From positions 992,001 through 1,056,000 of the forward strand of contig NZ_CP151802.1 in NCBI RefSeq assembly GCF_038446665.1: 64,000 nucleotides of DNA, in the 5' to 3' direction. The notes under the pieces were generated by a model. That model was not told the origin of the DNA and searched no databases. It worked only from the letters and a program-made list of their open reading frames with translations. Each line of letters starts with the position of its first letter. Within the stretch, counting starts at the first letter, position 1. Made by a program: the position numbers and the translations under genes. Below are positions 25,582 through 34,843 of this stretch, piece after piece. Origin of the DNA: Lysobacter sp. FW306-1B-D06B. Lineage in GTDB: Bacteria > Pseudomonadota > Gammaproteobacteria > Xanthomonadales > Xanthomonadaceae.

Positions 25582-27417
25582 TCACTCCTCTTCGTCCACC
25601 GATGCCAGATCATTGCGCGTCGCATCGGCAAGTTCGTTGAGCACGCCCGCGCCGCTGTCGGCGTTGAACAACTCTTCAAGCTCGCGGCGTGCATCCTGCG
25701 TGGATTGCAGCAGGGCGTCCTCGTCGTCGCGGATGAGGTACTGCGCGCGCAGCAGTCGTGCGTCGTGGTCGCGGAACTGTTCGGCGTGGACGCGGGCGAC
25801 GTCTTCGGCGACGCCGAGTTCCACCAGCACCTTCTCGCCCATCTTCAGGCTGCTGTAGAAGGTCTCGCGAATGGCGCGCGCGCCCAGGTCCATCAGTTCC
25901 CACGCGTGGCGGCGGTCACGGGCGCGCGCGAACACCGTCGCGTCCGGATACAGCCGACGTATCGTCTCCACCGTGCGCAGGTTTTCCTCGACGCTGTCGA
26001 TGGCGATGACGAACACTTTCACCTGGTCCGCGCCGCAGGAGCGAAGCAGGTCCGGCTTGGCCGGATCGCCGTAGTACACCGGATTGCCGAAGCGGCGAAC
26101 GAAGTCCACCTGGTCGGCGCTGTGCTCGATGGCGATGAAGCGCGTGCGTTGCGCCAGCAGCATGCGTGCGACGATCTGGCCGAAGCGACCGAAGCCGGCG
26201 ATCAGCACTTCCGGCTGGTCGTTGGGAATGGCGTCGAACGCGCGCGGCTGCGTGCGCCGCGCGGCGACGGAGAGCACGCGCGAGACGGCGATCACCAGCA
26301 GCGGCGTGAGCGCCATCGACATGCCCACTGCGGCAACGAGTCGGTCGCGCGTGGGGTCATCGATCAGACCGGACTTCACCGCTTCGTTGAAGATCACGAA
26401 GGCGAACTCGCCGCCCAGCGCGAGCACCGCGCCCAGGCGCAACGATTCACGCGTGTCCAGGCCGCCGGCAGAGCGGCCGACGGTAAACAGGATCGCGAAC
26501 TTCGCCGTGAGCAGCGCAACGGTCATGCTGGCGATGAGCACGGGCTCGGACAGCACGCGCGTGAGGTCGATGCTCATGCCCACGGCCATGAAGAACAGAC
26601 CCAGCAGCAGGCCCTTGAACGGGTCGATCTGCGCTTCGAGTTCGTGGCGGTATTCCGAATCGGCCAGCAGCACGCCGGCCAGGAACGCGCCCAGGCCCGC
26701 CGACAGGCCCGCGCCCTGCATGATCCATGCGGTGCCCAGCACCACCAGCAGCGCTGCGCCGGTGAACACTTCCGGCATCTGCGCGCGCGCGACGATGCGG
26801 AACACATGCCGCAGCAGAACGCGTCCGCCGATCACCACCGCGGCGATCGCGCCCAGCGCTTTGACGATTTCGTCCCAGCCCAGTTCCGCGTCCACCGCGC
26901 CGGCGCGGCCGAGCAGCGGGATCGCCGCCAGCAGCGGGATCGCTGCAAGGTCCTGGAACAGCAGGACGGCGAAGGCGAGGCGGCCGTGGTCGGTGGTCAT
27001 CGCCTTGCGTTCGGACAGCAACTGCAGGCCGATGGCCGTGGACGAGAACGCCAGGCCCATGCCGATCACCAGCGCCGCCTGCCATGACATCCCGGTGAGC
27101 ATCGTCACGCCGCCGATGGCGAGCGTGCTCAGCACCACCTGCGCTCCGCCGGCGCCGAAGATCGGCTTGCGCATCACGCGCAGGCGCGCGGGGGAGAGTT
27201 CCAGGCCGATCACGAACAACAGCATCACCACGCCGATCTCGGCGGCGGTCAGTACCGGCTCGGCATTGGCGACGAAGCGCAGCCCGTATGGCCCCAGTAT
27301 CACGCCGGCTGCCAGATAGCCCAGCACCGCGCCCAGCCCGAACCGGCGGAACACCGGCACCGCGATCACCGCGGCCAGCAGGAACACCAGTGCCAGTTCT
27401 AGTCCGCCGCCATGCAT
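25582..27417 (-). CDS. CPA2 family monovalent cation:proton antiporter with RCK domain (KefB/KefC-like)
   Basis: A 611-residue inner-membrane protein. Residues 1-385 hold about twelve helices of the Na+/H+ exchanger fold (GYLAAGVILGPYGL, FVIGLELSP, GLAFSSTAIGLQLL, FQDLAAIPLLAAIP, GAFLAGVLLADSEYRHELEA). A TrkA-N/RCK domain follows from about residue 405 (VLIAGFGRFGQIVARMLL, then IEHSADQVDFVRRFGNPVYY). The organisation is that of glutathione-gated K+ efflux systems. It likely exports K+ during electrophile or pH stress. No ancillary KefF/KefG flavoprotein gene is adjacent. Upstream on the minus strand are a CATAAT -10 candidate (27438-27443) and GGAGG seven bases before the ATG. Confidence 0.92.
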   Translation of the reverse strand: MHGGGLELALVFLLAAVIAVPVFRRFGLGAVLGYLAAGVILGPYGLRFVANAEPVLTAAEIGVVMLLFVIGLELSPARLRVMRKPIFGAGGAQVVLSTLAIGGVTMLTGMSWQAALVIGMGLAFSSTAIGLQLLSERKAMTTDHGRLAFAVLLFQDLAAIPLLAAIPLLGRAGAVDAELGWDEIVKALGAIAAVVIGGRVLLRHVFRIVARAQMPEVFTGAALLVVLGTAWIMQGAGLSAGLGAFLAGVLLADSEYRHELEAQIDPFKGLLLGLFFMAVGMSIDLTRVLSEPVLIASMTVALLTAKFAILFTVGRSAGGLDTRESLRLGAVLALGGEFAFVIFNEAVKSGLIDDPTRDRLVAAVGMSMALTPLLVIAVSRVLSVAARRTQPRAFDAIPNDQPEVLIAGFGRFGQIVARMLLAQRTRFIAIEHSADQVDFVRRFGNPVYYGDPAKPDLLRSCGADQVKVFVIAIDSVEENLRTVETIRRLYPDATVFARARDRRHAWELMDLGARAIRETFYSSLKMGEKVLVELGVAEDVARVHAEQFRDHDARLLRAQYLIRDDEDALLQSTQDARRELEELFNADSGAGVLNELADATRNDLASVDEEE

Positions 27418-27437
27418 GTAAACGCCTCCGTTCCGGG

Positions 27438-27443
27438 ATTATG
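27438..27443 (-). promoter_or_regulatory. Putative -10 element of the Kef-like gene
   Basis: CATAAT on the minus strand, 20 bases before the ATG, with a GGAGG ribosome site (27425-27429) in between. This conventional layout contrasts with the leaderless-looking genes elsewhere in the window. Confidence 0.4.
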
Positions 27444-27609
27444 CACGCCGACATGTGGTCCAGGCGTTGCCGGATGGGCAACGCTGCAAGCCGTGTTCGG
27501 CGCGAATCGTTGTGGACCGCGCGCATGGCCGGTAGGCTCGGCACGGGGCCATCCGGGGGGCGCAAGGCGCGGGATGGCGTGCCGCAAGGGGGCACGACAC
27601 GGAGGCGTC

Positions 27610-27741
27610 ATGGCACTGCGATCCAGAGTGAACGGACGAGCGCACCATTGCGCGCGACAGTCCGATCTCGCGGTCGCCCGATTGCTGACCGACGGCATCG
27701 CACACGATTCCAGGGGAATTCCATGCGGAGAGATTTCATGA
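27610..27741 (+). CDS. Possible 43-residue leader ORF coupled to the next gene
   Basis: ATG at 27610 is preceded by GGAGG with a four-base gap, and the frame ends at a TGA (27739-27741) that overlaps the ATG of the following secreted-protein gene (ATGA). The peptide, MALRSRVNGRAHHCARQSDL and onward, shows no signal peptide or recognised motif. The ribosome site and overlap argue for translation, possibly as a coupling leader; conservation cannot be judged here. It might equally be chance. Confidence 0.35.
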   Translation: MALRSRVNGRAHHCARQSDLAVARLLTDGIAHDSRGIPCGEIS

Positions 27742-28592
27742 AGCGAACGGATATCGCCGTGATGGCGCTGGCGCTTTGCGCCGTATTCGGCACGGCCTCG
27801 GCCGCCACGCCGAAGCAGACGCCGTTGGTCGACCAGGTCGAAACCAGCGTGATGTTCACCGGCACGATCGACATCGAACCCGACGGCAGCGTCAGCGGCT
27901 ATGCCATCGACGAGCCGGAGAAGGTGCCGTTCGCGTCGCGCGTGATGGACCGTGCGCGCGGCGCGTGGAAGTTCGAACCGGTGCTGGTGGACGGCAAGGT
28001 GGCGAAGGTGCGCACGCCCATGCGGGTGCGACTGAGCGCACGCCAGGCAGCCGACGGTGGCGTTGCCGTGCGCATCGTCGGCGCCGGATTCGGTGGATCG
28101 CCGAAGGACGAGGAATGGGTGGTCGCCAAGGAGCGGATCAGGCCCAAGTATCCGAAGGATGCGTACTTCTACGGTGTTCGTGGTGCGGCGTACGTGGTCA
28201 TGCGCGTCGGCCGCAGCGGCGATGTGGAGGACGCCTTCGTAGAGCAGGTCAACCTGCGCGTCGTCGACAGCCTGAAGGACATGGCGAACTGGCGTCGCCT
28301 GCTGGGCGAATCCGCACTCGCCACCGCGCGCAGGTGGAAGTTCGTCACGCCCACGCACGGTGAGGACGCCGACGATCCGGCGTGGCTCGTCCGCGTGGCA
28401 TTCGACTTTGCCTCGCCCGAGGAGAAGCACACCGAATACGGTCGCTGGGAAACGTACATTCCCGGTCCCCGCGCGAAGGCGCCCTGGCTCGCCGAGGCCG
28501 ATGCGTCGGTGGGCGCGGACGCCTTGGCCGCAGGCGGAATCGAGCCGATCGGCAAGGGGCCGAGACTGCTGACGCCGCTGGAGGGGAGTTGA
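27738..28592 (+). CDS. Secreted protein with TonB C-terminal-like repeats, function unknown
   Basis: A 284-residue protein with a signal peptide (MKRTDIAVMALALCAVFGTA, cleavage after ASA). The mature part has two similar beta/alpha units: one around GTIDIEPDGSVSGYAIDEP to RARGAWKFEPVLVDGK, the other around RPKYPKDAYFYGVRGAAYVV to ARRWKFVTPTHG. Both resemble the TonB C-terminal fold used in energy-transducer-like proteins, including the GxxxWKFxP ending. No membrane anchor other than the signal peptide, so it is not a standard TonB. ATG 27723 is an in-frame alternative; 27738 has GGAGAG five bases upstream. Confidence 0.65.
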   Translation: MKRTDIAVMALALCAVFGTASAATPKQTPLVDQVETSVMFTGTIDIEPDGSVSGYAIDEPEKVPFASRVMDRARGAWKFEPVLVDGKVAKVRTPMRVRLSARQAADGGVAVRIVGAGFGGSPKDEEWVVAKERIRPKYPKDAYFYGVRGAAYVVMRVGRSGDVEDAFVEQVNLRVVDSLKDMANWRRLLGESALATARRWKFVTPTHGEDADDPAWLVRVAFDFASPEEKHTEYGRWETYIPGPRAKAPWLAEADASVGADALAAGGIEPIGKGPRLLTPLEGS

Positions 28593-28668
28593 GAGACGGT
28601 GCGCGCGCGAAGCGGTGGACCGCTGAATCGCGACACGCGAGGGGAGCGCCCGCGACCCTCGCGCAAAG

Positions 28669-28697
28669 AAAAACGCCCCGGAAACCGGGGCGTTTTC
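28669..28697. terminator. Bidirectional intrinsic terminator between secreted protein gene and rho
   Basis: AAAACGCCCCGG, loop AAA, CCGGGGCGTTTT. The A and T tracts on both sides serve transcription from either direction. It lies 23 bases past the rho stop codon. Confidence 0.92.
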
Positions 28698-28719
28698 TGT
28701 TGAAGGCGATCGGTAACGA

Positions 28720-30390
28720 TCAGCGCTTCATCGAACTGAAGAACTCGTCGTTGGACTTGGTCGTCTTCATCTTGTCGAGCAGGAACTCCATCGCGCCGAT
28801 CTCGTCCATGCCGTGCAGCAGCTTGCGCAGGATCCAGATCTTCTGGAGCAGTTCCGGCTCGATCAGCAGGTCTTCGCGACGCGTGCCGGAGCGGTTGATG
28901 TTGATGGCCGGGTAGACGCGCTTCTCGGCGATGCGACGGTCCAGGTGCACTTCGGAGTTGCCGGTGCCCTTGAACTCTTCGTAGATCACCTCGTCCATCT
29001 TGCTGCCGGTGTCGATCAGCGCGGTGGCGATGATGGTCAGCGAGCCGCCTTCTTCCACGTTACGCGCGGCGCCGAAGAAACGCTTCGGACGATGCAGCGC
29101 GTTGGCGTCGACGCCGCCGGTGAGCACCTTGCCCGAGGACGGCACGACGTTGTTGTACGCACGCGCCAGTCGGGTGATGGAGTCGAGCAGGATCACGACG
29201 TCCTTCTTGTGCTCGACCAGGCGCTTGGCGCGCTCGATCACCATTTCGGCGACCTGCACGTGGCGGCCGGCCGGTTCGTCGAACGTGGAGGAGACGACTT
29301 CGCCGCGCACGGTGCGCTGCATTTCGGTCACTTCTTCCGGGCGCTCGTCGACGAGCAGCACGATCAGGTGCACGTCGGGATGATTGCTGGTGATGGCCGT
29401 GGCCACCTGCTGCATCATCATCGTCTTACCGGCCTTGGGCGGCGAGACGATCAGCGCGCGCTGGCCTTTGCCCTGCGGCGCCATCAGGTCGAGGATGCGG
29501 CCGGTGATGTCCTCGGTGCTGCCATCGCCGCGTTCCAGGCGGAACTTGCGGCGCGGGAACAGCGGCGTGAGGTTCTCGAACAGGACCTTGTTCTTCGACG
29601 CTTCCAGCGGCTCGCCGTTGATCGTGTCGACCACGGCCAGGGCGAAGTAGCGTTCGCCGTCCTTCGGCCAGCGGATGCGGCCGGACAGGTGGTCGCCGGT
29701 GCGCAGGTTGAAGCGGCGGATCTGGCTGGGCGAGATGTAGACGTCGTCCGGGCCGGCCAGGTAGCTGGCCTCGGCGGCGCGCAGGAAGCCGAAGCCGTCC
29801 GGGAGGATTTCCAGCACGCCGTCGGCGGCGACGCCTTCGCCGTGGCGGGTCAGGACCTTCAGGACGGCGAAGATGACGTCCTGTTTGCGGGCGCGCGCGA
29901 CGCCTTCCTGGATCTGGAGCTGGTCGGCCACGTCCAGCAGCTTCGGCGTGGGCATGCGCTTGAGGTCGCCCAGCGAGTACTGCGGGAAGCCTTCCGGCAC
30001 CTGCGGGTGCGGGCGCGGGACGAAGTTCTCGCCGTTGCCGCCTTCATCCTGCATGCCGCCGTTCTGGTCGCGGTAGCGCTCGCGCTGGCGATCGCGGCGG
30101 TTGCGGAAGCGGTCGCGGCGGTTGTTGCCGCGGTTGCCGCCTTCGAAGTTTTCGCGCTGGCCGCCTTCGCCGCCCTGGCCGGAGCCACCGTCGGCGCGGG
30201 ATTCGGACGAACCGCCGCCGTCGGCGGCCGGGGCCGGCGCTTCGGCGCGCGGCGCGGGCGCTTCGGAGGCGGGCGCGGGAGCGGGCGTGGAGTCGGCGAC
30301 GGCCGGCGCGTTGTCGGCGGCCTTGCTCACGCGCGCCTTGCGCACGCGCTTCTCGGCGACTTCGCCGGCGTCAGGGGTGTTATCGGACAA
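28720..30390 (-). CDS. rho: Transcription termination factor Rho with extended N-terminus, TTG start
   Basis: A 556-residue hexameric RNA-dependent ATPase that ends transcription. The conserved 420 residues match E. coli Rho: Rho_N ([20 protein letters not shown], then [12 protein letters not shown]), the cold-shock-like primary RNA site ([36 protein letters not shown]), Walker [14 protein letters not shown] near residue 315, Walker [17 protein letters not shown] and the Q/R loops. In front lies a ~130-residue Pro/Ala/Gly-rich then arginine-rich extension ([20 protein letters not shown]). The start is TTG at 30388-30390, giving [15 protein letters not shown], with GAGG nine bases upstream; an ATG at 30537 would add an unlikely leader. 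Downstream of trxA in the same direction. Confidence 0.94.
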   Translation of the reverse strand: MSDNTPDAGEVAEKRVRKARVSKAADNAPAVADSTPAPAPASEAPAPRAEAPAPAADGGGSSESRADGGSGQGGEGGQRENFEGGNRGNNRRDRFRNRRDRQRERYRDQNGGMQDEGGNGENFVPRPHPQVPEGFPQYSLGDLKRMPTPKLLDVADQLQIQEGVARARKQDVIFAVLKVLTRHGEGVAADGVLEILPDGFGFLRAAEASYLAGPDDVYISPSQIRRFNLRTGDHLSGRIRWPKDGERYFALAVVDTINGEPLEASKNKVLFENLTPLFPRRKFRLERGDGSTEDITGRILDLMAPQGKGQRALIVSPPKAGKTMMMQQVATAITSNHPDVHLIVLLVDERPEEVTEMQRTVRGEVVSSTFDEPAGRHVQVAEMVIERAKRLVEHKKDVVILLDSITRLARAYNNVVPSSGKVLTGGVDANALHRPKRFFGAARNVEEGGSLTIIATALIDTGSKMDEVIYEEFKGTGNSEVHLDRRIAEKRVYPAININRSGTRREDLLIEPELLQKIWILRKLLHGMDEIGAMEFLLDKMKTTKSNDEFFSSMKR

Positions 30391-30711
30391 GCAGGGAATC
30401 CTCGCTAAGCGGCGAGCGCTCGCAGCGGCGAGCGGAACGTCAGGGACGATGGTTTCGAAAGTGGGGTGCGGCGCGAGACGGGTCTGGACGGTGAGGTCAC
30501 GGACGATCAGGTACGCCGGGTGGAATGAAACTAGCACTGCCCAAGCGCGGCGGCAAGCGCCGGGGACAGGGCTCGTTCACTTCCGTGCGGTGGCCGCGCA
30601 GGCCTTGCATCAGTGGGGCGACGGGCCCGGAGAACGCGGCGGGGCAAGGCGCTGGATGGCCCTGGCCCCGACCCTCTCCCCGCGGGGGAGAGGGGGTGCT
30701 GCGAAAAAGCG
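30391..30711. other. 321-base spacer between trxA and rho
   Basis: Contains an ACCCTCTCCCC-GC-GGGGGAGAGGG inverted repeat at 30672-30695, close behind the trxA stop codon, and about 290 bases of GC-rich sequence that presumably holds the rho promoter and leader. I see no clear -10/-35 pair or gene. Confidence 0.6.
30672..30695. repeat. CCCTCTCCCC/GGGGAGAGGG inverted repeat after trxA
   Basis: Member of the dispersed family; starts about 16 bases past the trxA stop codon on the minus strand and could terminate trxA transcription. Confidence 0.82.
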
Positions 30712-31038
30712 TCAGATGGCCTTGTCGATCATCTGGGTCAGCTGGGCCTTGCCGACGGCGCCGATCTGGGTCGCCTGGACCTGGCCGTTCTTGAACAGAA
30801 GCAGCATCGGGATCGAGCGGACGTGGTACTTCATGGCCGTCGCGCGGTTGTGGTCGACATTGACCTTGGCGATCTTGACCTTGCCGTCGTAGGCCTGGGC
30901 GAGCTCGTCCAGGGCCGGGGCGATCATCTTGCAGGGGCCGCACCATTCGGCCCAGAAATCGACCAGAACGGGTTCGGACGACTGCAGCACGGCGGCATCG
31001 AAGTCGGCATCGCCAACGTGCAAAATTTTCTCGCTCAC
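30712..31038 (-). CDS. trxA: Thioredoxin 1
   Basis: A 108-residue cytoplasmic thioredoxin with the redox site WCGPC at residues 32-36 in VDFWAEWCGPCKMIAP, the cis-proline loop RSIPMLLLFKNG and a C-terminal helix. Reduced by thioredoxin reductase, it supplies electrons to ribonucleotide reductase and repair enzymes. The GTG start at 31036-31038 is preceded by AGGAGAG and gives MSEKILHVGDADFD, the usual length; the ATG at 31062 adds eight non-conserved residues. Gene order trxA-rho with divergent rhlB is typical of Xanthomonadaceae. Confidence 0.96.
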   Translation of the reverse strand: MSEKILHVGDADFDAAVLQSSEPVLVDFWAEWCGPCKMIAPALDELAQAYDGKVKIAKVNVDHNRATAMKYHVRSIPMLLLFKNGQVQATQIGAVGKAQLTQMIDKAI

Positions 31039-31343
31039 GGGACTCTCCTGCGGATGGGGCATGGCGGACGGCCCGGGGCCGCCCCGCCGACGAAAAGGTC
31101 GGCCCGGCTTGCCCGACGGGCGTGCCGGATCGGTCGTTACGGTAAACTGGGGCGTTTCGCGGCGACTTCAAGTCCAGCCGAGCCGTCCGTCCAGACGATT
31201 CCGGACCCCGTCACCGATACTTCCCGAGCCGGCGCCCGACCGGGCCCGGCCTTGGCAGTCTGCGTTGCGGACGCCACCCAAGCAAGCACGCCAACGCAAC
31301 ATTGCATGCCGCAACTGCACGGCGCGCGTGGACTTCGAATCTG
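31039..31343. other. 305-base divergent spacer between trxA and rhlB
   Basis: Should carry promoters for both genes. GGTAAACT near 31141-31148 could serve as a plus-strand -10 (TAAACT), which would leave a leader of nearly 190 bases before rhlB. No convincing hairpin terminator, riboswitch or gene is seen. Confidence 0.45.
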
Positions 31344-33068
31344 ATGAGCGACAAGCCTTTAACCGACATTTCCTTTTCTTCCTTCGACCTGCATCCGAGC
31401 CTGCTGGCCGGGTTGGAGGCCGCAGGCTTCACCCGCTGCACGCCGATCCAGGCGCTGACCCTGCCGATCGCCCTGACCGGGCGTGACGTCGCCGGCCAGG
31501 CGCAGACCGGCACCGGCAAGACGCTGGCCTTCCTGGTGGCGGTGATGAACCGCCTGCTGACCCGCCCGGCGCTGGCCGAGCGCAAGCCGGAAGACCCGCG
31601 CGCGCTGATCCTGGCGCCGACGCGCGAGCTGGCGATCCAGATCCACAAGGACGCCGTGAAGTTCGGTTCCGACCTGGGCCTGAAGTTCGCCCTCGTCTAC
31701 GGCGGCGTCGACTACGACAAGCAGCGCGAGCTGCTGCAGAAGGGCGCCGACGTCATCATCGCCACGCCCGGCCGCCTGATCGACTACGTCAAGCAGCACA
31801 AGGTCGTGTCGCTGCACGCCTGCGAGATCTGCGTGCTCGACGAAGCCGACCGCATGTTCGACCTGGGCTTCATCAAGGACATCCGCTTCCTGCTGCGCCG
31901 CATGCCGATCCGCACCGAGCGCCAGACGCTGCTGTTCAGCGCCACGCTGAGCCACCGCGTGCTGGAACTCGCGTACGAGCACATGAACGAACCCGAGAAG
32001 GTCGTCGTCGAGACCGAGTTCATCACCGCGGCCAAGGTCCGTCAGAAGGTCTACTTCCCGGCCGACGACGAGAAGATCCCGCTGCTGCTGGGCCTGCTCT
32101 CGCGCAGCGAAGGCGCGCGCACGATGGTGTTCGTCAACACCAAGGCATTCGTCGAACGCGTCGCGCGGGCGCTGGAGCGCGGTGGTTACCGCGTCGGCGT
32201 GCTGTCGGGCGATGTGCCGCAGAAGAAGCGCGAGTCGCTGCTCAACAAGTTCCAGAAGGGCCAGCTCGAAATCCTCGTCGCCACCGACGTGGCCGCGCGC
32301 GGCCTGCACATCGACGGCGTCTCGCACGTCTACAACTACGACCTGCCGTTCGACGCGGAGGACTACGTCCACCGCATCGGCCGCACCGCGCGACTGGGCG
32401 CCGAGGGCGATGCGATCAGCTTCGCCTGCGAGCGCTACGCCATGAGCCTGCCGGACATCGAGGCCTACATCGAGCAGAAGCTGCCGGTGGCGGCGGTCGA
32501 GCCGGACCTGCTGATCGCGATTCCGCGCGCACCGCGCGAGCTGCCGGAAGGCGCCGAGGGCGAGGCCGACGGCGAGCAGGAAAGCATCGGCGCGATTTTC
32601 AAGGAGGCGCGTGAACAGCGCGCCGCCGACGAGGAACGTCGTGGCGGTGGTCGCAAGGGCGGCCCGGGCCACAAGGGTGGCGGCCGCGGCGAAGGCCGGC
32701 GCGAAGGCGGTCGTGGCGAACGCCGCGACGGCGCCCCGCGCGGCGAGCGCAAGCCGCGTCCGCAGCCGGAAGCCGTCGCCGCGCCGGTGGCCGCCGAAGC
32801 CTCGACCATCCCGACACCCGACACCGAGCGCGCCCCGCGCAAGCGTCGTCGTCGTCGCGGCGGTCGTCGCATCGAGGGCGCCGATGGTGCCGTGCAGGCC
32901 GCCTCGGCCGCACCCGCGCATGCCGGTCCGAAGTCGCCGACCCAGGTGCACGCCCAGAAGGTGTCGCCCAAGGCGGCCGCGAAGGACGGCGACAAGCTCG
33001 GCTTGCTTCACCGCATCGGTCGCGGCCTGAAGTCGTTGATCTCGCGCTCGCCGCGCAGCCAGCACTGA
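31344..33068 (+). CDS. rhlB: DEAD-box RNA helicase RhlB
   Basis: A 574-residue ATP-dependent RNA helicase, in E. coli part of the degradosome. Motifs in order: Q motif [14 protein letters not shown], Walker [65 protein letters not shown] and [10 protein letters not shown]. After residue 400 the protein is longer than E. coli RhlB (421 aa): a glycine/arginine-rich stretch ([20 protein letters not shown]), a basic [11 protein letters not shown] patch and a final [16 protein letters not shown] segment. These tails probably bind RNA or RNase E. Start ATG 31344 fits the family. Divergent from trxA. Confidence 0.92.
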   Translation: MSDKPLTDISFSSFDLHPSLLAGLEAAGFTRCTPIQALTLPIALTGRDVAGQAQTGTGKTLAFLVAVMNRLLTRPALAERKPEDPRALILAPTRELAIQIHKDAVKFGSDLGLKFALVYGGVDYDKQRELLQKGADVIIATPGRLIDYVKQHKVVSLHACEICVLDEADRMFDLGFIKDIRFLLRRMPIRTERQTLLFSATLSHRVLELAYEHMNEPEKVVVETEFITAAKVRQKVYFPADDEKIPLLLGLLSRSEGARTMVFVNTKAFVERVARALERGGYRVGVLSGDVPQKKRESLLNKFQKGQLEILVATDVAARGLHIDGVSHVYNYDLPFDAEDYVHRIGRTARLGAEGDAISFACERYAMSLPDIEAYIEQKLPVAAVEPDLLIAIPRAPRELPEGAEGEADGEQESIGAIFKEAREQRAADEERRGGGRKGGPGHKGGGRGEGRREGGRGERRDGAPRGERKPRPQPEAVAAPVAAEASTIPTPDTERAPRKRRRRRGGRRIEGADGAVQAASAAPAHAGPKSPTQVHAQKVSPKAAAKDGDKLGLLHRIGRGLKSLISRSPRSQH

Positions 33069-33206
33069 TCCGCCCCGGCGCCGATTCCCATTCGGCGCCG
33101 GCCACGCGAACCGCGTCGCGATTTGCGCGCGGCGATCGTTGTTCGCCCTAGCCATCGCCGCCCGTGCCGCCGATACTGGGCGGCACATGTGGGTCACCGG
33201 TGAGCG

Positions 33207-33893
33207 ATGAGCGTCCTGCGCTTCGACAACGTCAGCAAGCGATACGAGGGTGGCCACGACGCGCTGAGCGAAGTGAGCTTCGACGTCGCGCAGGGCGAGA
33301 TGCTGTTCGTCACCGGCCATTCCGGGGCGGGCAAGAGCACGCTGCTCAAACTCATCCATCTGTCCGAGCGTCCCAGCCGCGGCGCCGTGCTGTTCGGCGA
33401 CCGCAACCTGCTGAAGGTGCGCGGTCGCCGCATCGCCCTGCACCGGCGCGAGGTGGGCGTGGTGTTCCAGGACCATCGTCTGCTCGCCGACCGCAGCGTC
33501 GCCGACAACGTTGCCCTGCCGTTGATCCTGCGCGGCATGCGCCGTGGCGATATCGGCAAGCGCGTGCGCAACGTGCTCGACAAGGTCGGCCTGGGTGCGC
33601 GCGCGAACGCGCTGCCGACGCAGCTTTCCGCCGGTGAACAGCAGCGCGTGGGCATTGCCCGCGCCATCGTCGGCGAGCCGCGCCTGCTGGTCGCCGACGA
33701 GCCCACGGGCAACCTGGATCCCACGCTGTCGGCGGAGATCATGGCGTTGTTCGAATCGCTGCCCGAGCGCGGCACCAGCGTGCTCGTCGCCAGCCACGAC
33801 CTGGCGCTGGTCAAGCGCATGAAGAAGCGTGTGCTGGTGTTGAACCAGGGACGCCTGGTCGATGACATCTCGCCGCAGGACCTGGCCCAGTGA
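33207..33893 (+). CDS. ftsE: Cell division ATP-binding protein FtsE
   Basis: A 228-residue ABC ATPase that works with FtsX to couple septal ring activity to peptidoglycan hydrolases. Walker A GHSGAGKSTLLKLI, Q-loop VVFQDHRLL, signature LSAGEQQRVGIARAI, Walker B LLVADEPTGNLDP and switch His in ASHDLAL. The stop TGA overlaps the GTG start of ftsX (GTGA). First gene of a chain of four overlapping genes. Confidence 0.96.
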   Translation: MSVLRFDNVSKRYEGGHDALSEVSFDVAQGEMLFVTGHSGAGKSTLLKLIHLSERPSRGAVLFGDRNLLKVRGRRIALHRREVGVVFQDHRLLADRSVADNVALPLILRGMRRGDIGKRVRNVLDKVGLGARANALPTQLSAGEQQRVGIARAIVGEPRLLVADEPTGNLDPTLSAEIMALFESLPERGTSVLVASHDLALVKRMKKRVLVLNQGRLVDDISPQDLAQ

Positions 33894-34843
33894 GCGCGCC
33901 CGCCGCCAACGGTTCCACGCGCCCCGCGCGCCCGAATTCGCGCCTGGGCACCTGGTTCGACCATCACGTCTACAGTCTGGTCGCCAGCGTCGGGCGCATG
34001 CTGCACAAGCCGTGGGCGACCGCGCTGACGATCGGCGTGATGGCGGTGGCGATCACGCTGCCGCTGGGCCTGTGGGCGGCGCTGGGCAATGTCGAGCGCT
34101 TCACCGGGACGGTGCAGCAGTCGCGGCAGATCAGCCTGTTCCTGAAGCCGCAGGTGTCGCTCGACCGCGCCCGGGTGCTGGCCGATGAATTGCGCGGCCG
34201 CGGCGACGTCGCCTCGCTCGATCTGCGCACGCCCGAGCAGGGCATGGAAGAACTGCGCCGCAGCAGCGGTCTGGGCGAGGCGATCAGCGCCGTCGACGGC
34301 AATCCGCTGCCGAGCGTGCTGATCGTGACGCCGAAGGGCGACGAGACGATGCTCGCCGAATCGCTGCGCACGCTGCCGGACGTCGACGTCGTCCAGCACG
34401 ACGCCGCCTGGCGCCAGCGCCTGGATCACTGGCTGCGATTCGGCGTGCGGCTGGCGTGGGTGCTGGCGGCGCTGCTCGGTCTGGGCGCGCTGCTGGTGGT
34501 GGGCAACACCGTGCGGCTGGACATCCAGTCGCGTCGCGAGGAAATCGCAGTGCTGCAGCAGCTCGGCGCCACCGACGGCTTCATTCGCCGGCCGTTCCTG
34601 TATCTGGGCCTGAGCTATGGACTGGCTGCAGGCCTGATCGCGCTGGGCCTGCTCACCGCCGCCGACCACGCGCTGCGCGAGCCGCTGGCCGAACTGGCGC
34701 GCAGCTACGGCAGCCATTTCGCCCTGGAAGGCTTCGACCTTCGCAGCGCGATCGCCATCGTGGTGGGCGCGGGCGTGCTGGGCTGGCTCGGCGCCGGCCT
34801 GGTGACCGGCCATTACCTGCGCCAGACGCGATCGACGACATGA
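33890..34843 (+). CDS. ftsX: Cell division protein FtsX
   Basis: A 317-residue inner-membrane partner of FtsE. A cytoplasmic N-terminus leads into a first helix (WATALTIGVMAVAITLPLGL), a periplasmic domain of about 120 residues, and three C-terminal helices (WVLAALLGLGALLVVGNTVR, YLGLSYGLAAGLIALGLL and AIAIVVGAGVLGWLGAGLVT). RREEIAVLQQLGATDGFIRR is the conserved cytoplasmic loop. GTG start overlapping ftsE; the stop overlaps the ATG of the receiver protein gene. Confidence 0.94.
   Translation: MSAPAANGSTRPARPNSRLGTWFDHHVYSLVASVGRMLHKPWATALTIGVMAVAITLPLGLWAALGNVERFTGTVQQSRQISLFLKPQVSLDRARVLADELRGRGDVASLDLRTPEQGMEELRRSSGLGEAISAVDGNPLPSVLIVTPKGDETMLAESLRTLPDVDVVQHDAAWRQRLDHWLRFGVRLAWVLAALLGLGALLVVGNTVRLDIQSRREEIAVLQQLGATDGFIRRPFLYLGLSYGLAAGLIALGLLTAADHALREPLAELARSYGSHFALEGFDLRSAIAIVVGAGVLGWLGAGLVTGHYLRQTRSTT

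Noticed and set aside
28720..30537. ATG at 30537 as the rho start
   Set aside because: Adds 49 residues unlike any Rho leader and lacks a ribosome site; TTG at 30390 gives the expected MSDNTPD start.
31359..33797. A minus-strand 812-residue frame opposite rhlB and ftsE
   Set aside because: Spans two verified plus-strand genes and shows only codon-shadow composition.
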